In this document: in pieces, positions 31,096 to 42,844 of the stretch | Numbering within the stretch: position 1 is the stretch's first letter | How the letters are laid out: each line of letters starts with the position of its first letter | NCBI RefSeq assembly: GCF_000764305.2 | Contig: NW_025944962.1 | Location: 180,514 to 244,513 of the forward strand | Length of the DNA: 64,000 bases | From: Hyalella azteca | Lineage: Eukaryota > Arthropoda > Malacostraca > Amphipoda > Hyalellidae | Reading direction: 5' to 3' | Notes under the pieces: generated by a model | Seen by the model: only the letters and a program-made list of their open reading frames with translations | Told to the model about the DNA's origin: nothing | Databases searched by the model: none | Made by a program: the position numbers and the translations under genes

Positions 31096-31179
31096 CACTG
31101 CTAAACATTTTTTTAAACGTATGTCTGAGTGTGACTCATAACTACTAAACTCAAGATTCATTCTGGTTATAAAATTGGA

Positions 31180-32490
31180 AATTATTATTCAGGACACGAA
31201 AGTAGAATTTTTTACAATGAATTTGTTATTATTGTTTTAGTTTGAATTCGATTTCTAATGTATTATGGTATTATTTTATTAATTTTTTAGCATTTCGGAC
31301 TGGACTGACAAAAAACTTTGGACACTCGAATCGCTGGACTGACAAGTCATTCGAGTGAAATATTATTTATATTATTATTTAACATAAGAGTACCCAATAC
31401 ATAACAAATTAACAACATGATCAGAAAAATTGCGGAAAAAAACAACTTTCAAGTGAATATTAGTCCAAGCCAAACAGCTTCGCGAGCGACAATTGAACAG
31501 GCGAGAAAGAAGATGGTGCATGACTTTATTAAATGATAATGGGACTATGACGAGAAAACAGGTAATGTTACCAAACACATACTATTATACTAGCTACCCA
31601 TGAAAATTTTGGCAACGTGTCACTAAAAAATAAACTTAAAAACGGTGCAACAAACATTACACTATTTAAAACATGATACAACTGAAAAAAGAACATATAT
31701 AACGAGTGAAAATTCAAAGTTTGAAAAAAAAATCAAAATCAAAGTGAGCAATTAATTCAAATTTAAATTATTTCCTATAATAAAGATGCTAATGTGCTGC
31801 AAGGCATAAACCAGGAATTAGTTAGAAATAGTTTTAACGTATTTAAAGTAAGAACTAAACTAACCCCATATAACTGATGTGATAATGCGACTTAAACTTT
31901 CTGTCAAAGCATTATATAGAAACAAGTGCCTGAGTGAATGTTATTACTAGCCGCATTGCAAGTAAACGCGCAAGTTTCGCGTTGGATGTTCACTGTGGAA
32001 ATGTGCATATTTACTAATAATATTTTGTTCATCATAGAGCGTTACTTCCTCCGCAATGTATTAATGTATTATTAAATCAAAATATTAATACGGTATTGGG
32101 TTTTGTGTAATTGTATTTTTGGGTTTTGGGTGTGGATTTTCAGAGTGGGTGAATTTTCAGCTGAGATAGTGAAATGAATCGCTTGTAGGGCACTAGAATA
32201 ATAAACTATAAAAATAATTTTTCATAACATCTTCATTCTGAAGAGAATCTGTCATATGCGATTGCATTATAAGTAATTATGCTAAGTCGCTCGGACTTTC
32301 CAAATATTTTTTGTCAAAAATATTTCGGATTAAAGATGATTTCCAATTAGTGAGTTACTTAACATAACATGCTACTTCTGTTTCATTGAATCAATTTTAC
32401 AATCGAGCTTTCAAACATTTATAAACAGCTATTGAAACGAAAGTCTTTCAATTGCCAAAGCCTGAATAGTGCTAACACATGTTACATGTT
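31180..32490. other. AT-rich non-coding DNA
   Basis: No gene, array or transposon recognised. Short open frames are AT-driven. Confidence 0.55.
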
Positions 32491-32491
32491 A

Positions 32492-32705
32492 GCCATGTGA
32501 GGCATTTCAGTGAGCCATGTGATATTGTGACATGTGAAGCATCTCATATCATCCATGTGATATTGTGACATGTGACGCGTCTCATATCAGCCATGTGATA
32601 TTGTGACATGTGACGCGTCTCATATCATACATGTGAGGCATCTCATATCAGCCATGTGATATTGTGACGTGTGTGGCATCTCGTATCAGCCATGTGACAT
32701 GTGGG
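32492..32705. repeat. 38-bp minisatellite, about 5 copies
   Basis: The unit contains tgtgatattgtgacatgtga and the word ctcatatcagccatg. It includes the short palindrome-like gtgacatgtgac. Copies vary by small deletions. Confidence 0.85.
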
Positions 32706-32709
32706 ATCA

Positions 32710-34070
32710 TTAACATAATTAATATCCAAGTTCTCAGTAATCAAATCTTCCACCTTTTGCACAGATGCTGGCTTGCCATTTTCTTGAACGTTAGCCTAGG
32801 CCAGATAAGAAATCAGTTTGATAAAAATCAAGGCAAGGCTGGACTTATTCAGCGTTCGTTTTGCGTGAAGTTCACGCATTTTCCTAAATAGGATTACGAA
32901 TCCACTCTTAATGTTAGGGCATTACTTATATGCTTTCGTGTTTCAGATTTGCAGGAAAACTACTTTTGTACTGTCAGGCCTGGAGGTTCAGCCGTCTGAA
33001 AGGTACACTCAATTTTAATAAATTAATTAGCATTGTGGTCTCAAATGATTGTGCCAGGCATGTTACGGTCCATTCGAGCTTTTATCTTGAACATGGAAGT
33101 ACAATTAAATCTGAAAATGTTCATAACCTAATGACTGGAAATCTATAAACCTAAATGTTACGATTTCTATACTTTTCCCTAACATAAGGTTTCATGATTC
33201 ATGGGCATTAAGCACGCTTAACATATCTGAATATTTATTTGAAAAAAAATCCTTCTTCAAATGTTTTCTTTAGTTTTCATTTTATCCTAATTTTTAGGAG
33301 CTGCCAGGTGGCAATACTTGTAATCACCGCATCGCATTCGGAATAATTTTTATTAAACACGAAAGTCAAGCTTAGCTCGACGGTTGCAGCATAAAAGATC
33401 GTAAGTTAAAATAGTGAATTTGATTCACTATAATTTCAATTTATCATAAAATTGTGGATTTTTCTGCAATTTTATTTATTATTAAATGTGTAAATTTCCA
33501 AGTTATGCCATCAAATGATCTTCATACAAAATTTTCCGTGCAGCGTTAACCCCTGCAGTTATTCAAATTTCTTCAAAGAATTAAAATACACAGGCGGTTC
33601 AGAATTTTGGATAAAATTAAGTGAATTTTTTAAAAGAAATGAATTAATATTTTATTTAGGTAAGTTACGAATTACAGAATTTTAACTTGGTGAACATCAG
33701 GGTTGCACCAGAACAAGCATATATATATATATATATATAACCAGTTTAACGTATAAATGCGATAAAAAAACGCAATGATATAAGAAATAATTCTTATAAT
33801 TAGAGAAAAACATTCATGCAATATCAATAAAAATAAACATATTTGGTTACCATTATTTTCGCTGTAGTTTATTGAGAATTTATCTCTATTGTTGTTGTCA
33901 AATATTCATATTTCAAGGCAACGGTTAATTATTCTCTCTTTATGTATAATAACTTTAATAAACTGATGTTAGGTTGGACAATCAAAAGCTACGATTCCAT
34001 GCTGGGAATATGGTCATTGAAAGTATACAACTTCATAGAAAGCATTCCAATTGGAATGGCGTTGAAATTT
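32710..34070. other. AT-rich non-coding DNA with (TA)n
   Basis: One (TA) dinucleotide run at 33,719-33,739. No gene seen. Confidence 0.55.
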
Positions 34071-34077
34071 ACCATTG

Positions 34078-34592
34078 TATAGCCGTCTCTGTCACGCCAA
34101 TACCGTTTCTGCCACAGCTATACCGTCTCTGCCACAGCTATACCGTCTCTGCCACAGCTATACCGTCTCTGCCACAGCTATACCGTCTCTGCCACAGCTA
34201 TACCGTCTCTGCCACAGCTGTAACGTCTTTGTCACGCCAATACCGTCTCTATCACGCCAATACCGTCTCTGCCACAGCTGTAACGTCTCTGTCACGCCAA
34301 TACCATCTCTATCACGCCAATACCGTCTCTGCCACAGCTGTTCTGCCACAGCTGTAACGTCTCTGTCACGCCAATACCGTCTCTGTCACGCCAATACCGT
34401 CTCTGCCACAGCTGTAACGTCTCTGTCACGCCAATATCTTCTCTATCACGCCAATAGCGTCACTGCCACAGCTGTAACGTCTCTGCCACAACAATACCCT
34501 CTCTGTCACGGCCTCACCGTCTCTGCCACAGCATTACCGTCTCTGTCACGCAGTATAGTCTCTGCGGTGGCAATATACGGTCTCTGCTCTGC
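34078..34592. repeat. 20-bp minisatellite with 60-bp trimer blocks
   Basis: About 25 copies of agctataccgtctctgccac and variants (gccaataccgtctctgtcac). From 34,200 onward variants recur in a three-monomer order (cagctgtaacg, cgccaatacc, cgccaatacc). Long open frames on both strands here are repeat artefacts. Confidence 0.92.
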
Positions 34593-34599
34593 AATATAT

Positions 34600-36084
34600 C
34601 GAAATTTAAGCCTTCTCCAATTCAGCTCCTGTCTTGCAGTCAGCCTAACGAGATCTGGCTTCTAGGATTCCAAGATTTTTGTCTTCCGAAACTTCTTGGC
34701 TTCGCTCAGATTTTGTTTATTTATTCGCACATGTCACACGAGTAAAAGGTTTCTAATTCTGCAAGTTAAACCCTCGTCATCATCGTAACGCCAATGACAA
34801 TTTGAAAATATTTGAATAACAGATTGTAATATTATAATGATCGCACATATTCAAATATGCGGCATTCAAATTTTGTTAATACTTATCACTTCGTTAGAGC
34901 AAAATATTATTCGTTCGATTGAATTAATGTTCATTAAGCTGCATCTGCATATGACCCGCGAATAAACTGATGCTTCTATGCACGAAACTTTATAAACTCA
35001 ATGTATTCAATCCGGAGTTTCCATCAAGCGTATTTATCATCAAAGCTTACTCGTGAGACTTGACCATAAACTCGATGTCGAATGCCTGGGATGAAGATTC
35101 CCGAGCGTAGAATATTCACAAATTAGTCTATATTTATTTAATCTGATTCCGCAACATACAAAGGATGATCAAATTATTTTATCGCAGTAGAATTTCACTA
35201 AAACAACAATCTTTGATGCTATAAATACTTGAAATTTTCGATTGACATTTCTGTAAGTAAATCATTTTTTTGCTAATGTTGATCACATAAGAAAATTATT
35301 AAAACAAGAGCAATAGGGTATTCAGCTATCGCAAATTTAAGAATAATTATATGCCGGACTGGAGAGAATCGTTTGTCTATTGAAGCTAATGTAGGAACAT
35401 TATTAAAAGCGATAAAGTTTAGACGACGGAGATGAAAATCAGTATTCCTATGTAACGAAGCTGTCTCCGGAACCAGTGAGAAATAAAAAGTATGTTTTTG
35501 TAGGTTCTCAATCAGAATTTATCAGCAAAGTTAAACAACAACACAGATAATATTGTGAAAATTAGATAATCAAGGTTCTGAGTAAGCTGAACCTCATAAT
35601 TTTTGTAATTCTAAATTGTAAATATTTTTGGCTCTCAATGTGATATTCTGTTATGCCGGCAAGTTCAGTGAAACGAATATTTTTTTTATCTAGCAAGTTC
35701 ATGTTTATGGACGACGCTAGACTGTGTAATTAAATTTAGAAGACCACGCACTCACTATAACAATGCAAGTGTATTTGCAAGCAAATTCAGTGCTTCCAAC
35801 CATATTATTCGTAGCTAAAATACTCAATAATAATTAATGAAAGACAAATCAATTTTAAATTGAAGCTCAATTCCGAATGAATAAAAAAATTGATCATTGG
35901 ATCCTGAGACCTTCTGACGCACAAGGTTTTAGTTCCAACAAAGACACGTGTCTTTTACTCAACGTAAACAGCATTAAGTGGCAAAGACTTCGAATGAAAG
36001 ACCTATCAATTTTTTCAGGGCGGCAACCTCTAGTGTGCAGCCTACGTGCACTTCCCACGTCTTTGCTTCGATAACCTGAGACAA
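34600..36084. other. AT-rich non-coding DNA
   Basis: Nothing recognised. Confidence 0.55.
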
Positions 36085-36325
36085 AGACATGCTTTGTCTT
36101 GGCTAAGAGATGCTTTGTCTTGACTAAGAGATGCTTTGTCTTAACTAAAGTAAGCTTTACCTTGACTAAAGTAAGCTTTATCGTGACTAAGACATACTTT
36201 ATCTTGACTAAAGTAAGCTTTATCTTGACTAAGATATGTTTTATCTTGACTAAAATGCGTTGTACCTTGACCAAGAGATGCTTTGTGTTGACTAAGAAAT
36301 GTATTCTTTAAATTACATGCTTTGT
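36085..36325. repeat. 21-bp minisatellite, 11 copies
   Basis: The unit is tgctttgtcttgactaagag plus one base, in frame as a heptapeptide (KRCFVLT) by virtue of the 21-bp period. Highly diverged further copies are visible near 37,035-37,130. Confidence 0.9.
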
Positions 36326-36329
36326 CTTG

Positions 36330-38160
36330 CCTGTGTTGCAGTGGGAGAGCTTCCAACAAATGCTCAGTGATATGCACCAGCTCCCACTTTTCTGCTGCAC
36401 GAATCAATGCTGTTGAATTTATAGACGAGATAGACTTTGGATTGAAGCCTTCAGGGCACAATTTTATGAAGAAAGAAATGATTGATGTATAGTAAACGTT
36501 TGTAGAAGAAACCGAAAACTCTAAGGCCAATACCTTATTGGGAGTACCGGCTTAAACTCAATATAATATCGCGCATAATGAAAATTAACCAAATCGTGTA
36601 TAATCAGACCACTGGAATATTATAATCAGAACAACACGAATATTATTTGGGCCGACACCAGAACAAACATGTGGCAACGGGAAAATACTGATCATATATA
36701 CTAAAGATGTCCATTACAATGGCGGAGGCAGATAAATTGAGAATAACATACTGTCTTATATATATTAGAGAGCTTACCTGTCATAAAGAGAAAATTCTGC
36801 AACCACATAGAAACGAGACGTTAGTTAATATTGACTGACGAGTCAAAAAAAAGCCAAAAATCTACCACCAATGCTGTAATTTTATGCATAGACTTACTGT
36901 GAAATAGGGAATGAGGATGACTACAGATATATACCAGGAGTCATTCACTATATACAACTATATACCACTGTTATTTATATCACTATATACCACAGTTCAC
37001 CAGCGGGAACCCAGGGAAAATGACAGCTGCAACGACGTCATGCTTTGTCATGTAGATTGTACAAGAAATCTTCTGTCTTGTCCGTGAAATGTTTTATCTT
37101 GATTAAGATGTATAATGTCTTAAAGAAGAGATGCTTCAAGAGATCACTTTTGCTCGCATTTCTTGGTGAAGAGAAAATTTTTTATCAATTACAATTTTTT
37201 TAGTTCCATTGATCAGCAGAAATTATGATAAAATGGCAGTTTTGATCAACTAACCTAGAGGTGAAATAATTTTTTTACAAGTTCATGGGTCCTATATACA
37301 TGGGGTCTGTACATCGCATTGCGTATGAAAATAGCGCACGGCTAATCCTTCTATATACATATATGGTGTAGCAAGGATATTAGGCTGATTTTCACAGGCT
37401 TATTAGACTTATCTCTAAATTCATTACCTAATGAATATCTTAAATTTCAACTTAATTTTTCAGAAAAACGACAACGATTAATATCTCTTTACACCGCGAA
37501 TTTTTGATGATTTCAATGTAGGTCATTCGTGATCAAACATATTTCACTGTTTCGTACAATGCAGTCTAGTATTACAGTCTAGTATTGCAGTCTAGTATTG
37601 CATCCTAGTATTGCAGTCTAGTACAGTATTACAGTCCAGTATTCGCACAAAGTTGCTTAGTTTTTTATAATGGTGTATTGTTATCGAGGAAATCTGTATT
37701 GTTTCCGCACACTGCATCATTGGTTTCGTTAAATGGTATTGACTTCGTAAGCTGCGTTCATTAAACATCGCGAACAGCTCAAATTAAAGGTTCGTAGACT
37801 CGAATTATTCAAATTAACCAAAAATTTAAAATGATCTGACGTAAAGATTCCTTCGACCTAACTATAGCACTTGAGTGCGTGAAGGGAATACGAGCTCGCG
37901 TGAGATGTAAACGCACTGAAATGTCATTATTTCATGAAACATCATGAAAAAGTATTAATTTACATTGACTTTCATAATCCAATAATCTTTAATTTACGCT
38001 CCATATTTCTATAACTGCTTAATCTTGAATAATGTTGAGCAAAATTCATTTTAGGTCAACATTTGTTTTAGCGCATCTCTATCCCTCGTCGAAACTTTTT
38101 TGTTAAATATTTTGTCTTATTTTTTAGTGATGATATCAATCATTTATTGTTTGTTGTTTG
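36330..38160. other. AT-rich non-coding DNA
   Basis: Apart from a 13-bp repeat (agtctagtattgc, about 37,560-37,645, 6 copies) I see nothing. Confidence 0.55.
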
Positions 38161-38162
38161 TT

Positions 38163-38344
38163 GCCGTCGTACGCCCGAGTCTAGAGTTTGGAAACGTTGT
38201 GTGGTCACCGAGATTCGAAAAGGACAGAAATTTAATAGAGAATGTTCAAAGACGTGCAACAAGGATAATTCCAGGCTTGAAGGGCAAGTCCTATGAAGAA
38301 AGATTGAAGATTATGAAGCTTCCAAGCCTCAGTTATCGACGTCT
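38163..38344 (+). mobile_element. CR1/Jockey-type LINE, C-terminal fragment
   Basis: The plus frame reads VVRPSLEFGNVVWSP, then NLIENVQRRATRIIPGL, then YEERLKIMKLPSLSYRR. This matches the conserved block after the polymerase domain in this class (VRPHLEY...WSP...LE.VQRRATK.I...L...RL). Open until the gap at 38,345, and truncated on its 5' side. It is separate from the two older remnants because it is intact over its length. Confidence 0.88.
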
Positions 38345-38576
38345 NNNNNNNNNNNNNNNNNNNNNNNNNNNNNNNNNNNNNNNNNNNNNNNNNNNNNNNN
38401 NNNNNNNNNNNNNNNNNNNNNNNNNNNNNNNNNNNNNNNNNNNNNNNNNNNNNNNNNNNNNNNNNNNNNNNNNNNNNNNNNNNNNNNNNNNNNNNNNNNN
38501 NNNNNNNNNNNNNNNNNNNNNNNNNNNNNNNNNNNNNNNNNNNNNNNNNNNNNNNNNNNNNNNNNNNNNNNNNNNN
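38345..38576. other. Assembly gap (232 N)
   Basis: Run of N between the LINE fragment and a 12-bp array. Confidence 0.99.
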
Positions 38577-38722
38577 TACACAACTCCTTACACAACTCCT
38601 TACACAACTCCTTACACAATTCCTTACACAACTCCTTACACAACTCCTTACACAACTCCTTACACAACTCCTTACACAACTCCTTACACAATTCCTTGCA
38701 CAACTTCTTACACAACTCCTAG
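38577..38722. repeat. 12-bp minisatellite, about 12 copies
   Basis: cttacacaactc repeated with few variants. It starts at the gap, so its full length is unknown. Confidence 0.93.
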
Positions 38723-38724
38723 GG

Positions 38725-39550
38725 AATTGATAAGCTATTCACGCACCTCCAAGGAACTGAAAAATTTGTCTAGGAAATTAAATTCCTAGTATTCCGCTTC
38801 GAGCACATTTTTTTCATTAGCAATCTAGCATATTATGCATTATTGCTAACCAGCTGGCATTTGAACTACATCTCAACTGTTACACAACTTCATTTTTACG
38901 CTACGAAAAAATCACCATTTTAATTCCTTAAATAAGTGCACTAAAAGCATTGAATCAACCTCTAGATTCTCTTAGGCTGCGATGTTAACAAACAAGCGGT
39001 CGCGTCGGCCGGTAGGAGAGGTGACGTTATTGATATCGGGCCACGGCTGCGAGTCATCCTGAGATATCAGGAATAAGAACATTAATGTTATCGTGTTTAA
39101 TGTTCTCTAACTAATGAACACATTGATGTTCTCTTGGTCTGGAACGCGATAAATGTTAAGAACTCGACATGTTCTTATTGAGACATGAACATAAGCCAAG
39201 TTTGTTCAACGGTCACTCTTGTTATGCATGCCAGCTTGAATTAACATGTCATGTCATACATATAGTTGCACAATTCATTTCCTGACCAACAGCATGCACA
39301 GATATCAGACCAGATATCCGTTATTTGGACAAAATCTTACTCATTTCTTTGAGTGCAGATATTAGATTTGCTGTTTTATCTACACTTAGAGAAAATACTG
39401 CTAGAATGGCCATTGATTGCTATTCATTTGCCATTGATTTTCCTTCATAGATCGGCAAGAAAAATTTCGTTTTACATTTTTTGTTTTAGTTATTTTGGAA
39501 TCAAATGATATATGGGTAACCGGAACTTTAATATTATTTGCTTGAAAAGG
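38725..39550. other. Non-coding spacer before the tandem units
   Basis: A moderately GC-rich patch at 38,985-39,060. No gene recognised. Confidence 0.5.
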
Positions 39551-41545
39551 GTGGTATTCAATTTCATTGCTATATTGCCAATTATTCTCAAAAAGGCGAA
39601 CACTGCGAAATAACTTTTTAGTGATTCGTCGTTCGGTTAGTTCGAGTTAAATAAGAAAAGATGTAATATAATGTCAACATTAACAGGACGTTTAATGCAA
39701 GTTCCTTTATAAATATTAGCTTGAATGCGTCTTTCATCGATTAATTTTTTATATGGAATTTATTTTCGGGATTGGAATCACAGAATTATGATTTCTAAAA
39801 TTACACGGTAAACTAAAGCAACTACGAATTAACCTGCAAGAATTTTATGAAATAGGAACGCAAAATTCTAATTTTTTTTGGCGGATGAGGCATGGAAATT
39901 CCGAATTGCTCCACGTGAGCAATATATTTTTTTGTACAGTGGGCTGATTATATATTGTATAACCAAGCTCGCTTACCTCGTCTCTCTATTTTGCAGTACT
40001 TGATAACTTAATTGAAGCGCTTAACTTTTCTTCATACAGAACGCAACTCGGAACTACTAAGAGACGTTAACCTTGAATTTTATTGACAATGAGTGGAATA
40101 TTTTACCTTATTTTGCATCCCTCGTGGTCTAGTTTATCATATTCTCCAACAGAGAGATGAATTAAATGCAATAAAGGATGAAATGTATAATAAACAACTC
40201 GAAATCAAGTTAATTACCACGCCCCTTATATTCTGAGAACAACCTCAATAATAATTTTCCCGGCGGAGTAGAAGAAATTTCAGTTCGTCATTTCATATTC
40301 GTGATCAAAAATATTTTCTTCGCCGTGTTCTGGTCTTTTTGACGAAGGCATTGGCGACGTAAGTTGAATAGTTGATGAGACTCGGCCCCCGTCACCCGCT
40401 TGTGCTGAAATCAAATGGAATAAATTTCGTTCTGCGAATAATCGAAAACTCCTTGAAAATGGAATAAGTTCGAAACTGCTTCAAATTTAGATGCTGACTA
40501 TACAAAACACAGTTCGTGCAAGTTGTACTGTATAAAATGTTTGAAAATAAATAAACGGCATTGTGAAATGAAATAGTTAAAAAAGAACGAATATTACAAT
40601 ATGAAAGTTTGTAAAAATATATTATATGACTAAAATAAAGCGGGCGGGAATTCTGAATAGCAAAGCTGAAAATAATGCCTCTATGACTATAATTTTATTA
40701 CTACTGAAGTTACTGAAGTCTTCTATAAATAAGGAAATAATTCAGTATATTTTAAAGGGAGCGTCTTGACACTTTATAGCAGGCGTTTAGATAATTACAT
40801 CCGGAGAAATTTAAAGTCAAGATTTTAAACTTAGATCGCTCAAATAATTTAATAAAGGAACTAAAAATTACAAAATCAATTTAGAAATGCAAAAACAATA
40901 AAATATTTTCATGAACTCGTTACAAAATGCTTTAAAAATCATTTTAAAAAAGTAATTATTTAAAAATATATTGGTTATCATTTATTTGATAACATTTATT
41001 ATTGTGAGTTAAAGATTAATTAATTAATAATTGGATACACTAATAAAAGATAATTAATCTCTCAATACCTGAGCTTCGAATGAATTAGGACGGCATCTGT
41101 TTTTCAAAGCAGCAATTATACATTAAAATGTATTGAAAAGCTTGCTTTGCGAAGGATATATAAGTTACAGTTAAATTAAAAATACAAATTAAATTAATTA
41201 AACAAATAAATTAATTGAATAGTTCACTAAGCAAGGATAGAATTTACAAAAAATTGGGAACTTTTATGCTTCACATACGGTATATTTGTTCTTTTCAGCA
41301 TTTTTGTAAACCACTATCTTGTGCTTAAAAAAATATATGTCAAAATTTGGCAAAAACTAAGAACTCATGTCAGCCGTACCTTAGAAATTTGAACATGAAT
41401 TTTCATGACCAGAGGATCTATCAAACCAATTAATAGGATGCCCATTTGAGAGTGGATATATTGTACGTTCTCTTCTTTGTTTGATAGGAATTTTATATAA
41501 ATATTCAATGCATTAGTTAGAAATAATTCTAATGGTTTATAGGTA
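39551..41545. repeat. Block A, unit 1, of a large tandem duplication
   Basis: Near-identical over about 2 kb to 51,175-53,341 (from gtggtattcaatttcattgc to ggtttataggta); by eye only a few differences per 100 bp. No coding signal. It ends exactly at the single N at 41,546. Confidence 0.95.
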
Positions 41546-41546
41546 N

Positions 41547-42843
41547 GAGTGACTAGTCACTGCTTACCTGCGACTTATTACTTATTCTCAGAGGCTAGAG
41601 TGACTAGTCACTGCTTACCTGCGACTTATTACTTATTCTCAGAGGCTAGAGTGACTAGTCACTGCTTACCTGCGACTTATTACTTATTCTCAGAGGCTAG
41701 AGTGACTAGTCACTGCTTACCTGCGACTTATTACTTATTCTCAGAGGCTAGAGTGACTAGTCACTGCTTACCTGCGACTTATTACTTATTCTCAGAGGCT
41801 AGAGTGACTAGTCACTGCTTACCTGCGACTTATTACTTATTCTCAGAGGCTAGAGTGACTAGTCACTGCTTACCTGCGACTTATTACTTATTCTCAGAGG
41901 CTAGAGTGACTAGTCACTGCTTACCTGCGACTTATTACTTATTCTCAGAGGCTAGAGTGACTAGTCACTGCTTACCTGCGACTTATTACTTATTCTCAGA
42001 GGCTAGAGTGACTAGTCACTGCTTACCTGCGACTTATTACTTATTCTCAGAGGCTAGAGTGACTAGTCACTGCTTACCTGCGACTTATTACTTATTCTCA
42101 GAGGCTAGAGTGACTAGTCACTGCTTACCTGCGACTTATTACTTATTCTCAGAGGCTAGAGTGACTAGTCACTGCTTACCTGCGACTTATTACTTATTCT
42201 CAGAGGCTAGAGTGACTAGTCACTGCTTACCTGCGACTTATTACTTATTCTCAGAGGCTAGAGTGACTAGTCACTGCTTACCTGCGACTTATTACTTATT
42301 CTCAGAGGCTAGAGTGACTAGTCACTGCTTACCTGCGACTTATTACTTATTCTCAGAGGCTAGAGTGACTAGTCACTGCTTACCTGCGACTTATTACTTA
42401 TTCTCAGAGGCTAGAGTGACTAGTCACTGCTTACCTGCGACTTATTACTTATTCTCAGAGGCTAGAGTGACTAGTCACTGCTTACCTGCGACTTATTACT
42501 TATTCTCAGAGGCTAGAGTGACTAGTCACTGCTTACCTGCGACTTATTACTTATTCTCAGAGGCTAGAGTGACTAGTCACTGCTTACCTGCGACTTATTA
42601 CTTATTCTCAGAGGCTAGAGTGACTAGTCACTGCTTACCTGCGACTTATTACTTATTCTCAGAGGCTAGAGTGACTAGTCACTGCTTACCTGCGACTTAT
42701 TACTTATTCTCAGAGGCTAGAGTGACTAGTCACTGCTTACCTGCGACTTATTACTTATTCTCAGAGGCTAGAGTGACTAGTCACTGCTTACCTGCGACTT
42801 ATTACTTATTCTCAGAGGCTAGAGTGACTAGTCACTTCCTACC
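41547..42843. repeat. 51-bp satellite, 25 identical copies, with 12-bp palindrome
   Basis: Period exactly 51 bp, 26 occurrences of the perfect palindrome GTGACTAGTCAC (41,549 to 42,824). The rest of the monomer is tgcttacctgcgacttatta plus cttattctcagaggctaga. All monomers are identical until the last, a homogeneity that points to recent amplification or to assembly extension. A 439-codon open frame across it is a consequence of the 17-codon period. The homologous array in unit 2 (56,592-56,936) has only six diverged monomers. Confidence 0.97.
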
Positions 42844-42844
42844 T

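Noticed and set aside
34075..34665. 196-codon plus frame and a minus frame
   Set aside because: Product of the 20-bp minisatellite, open on both strands.
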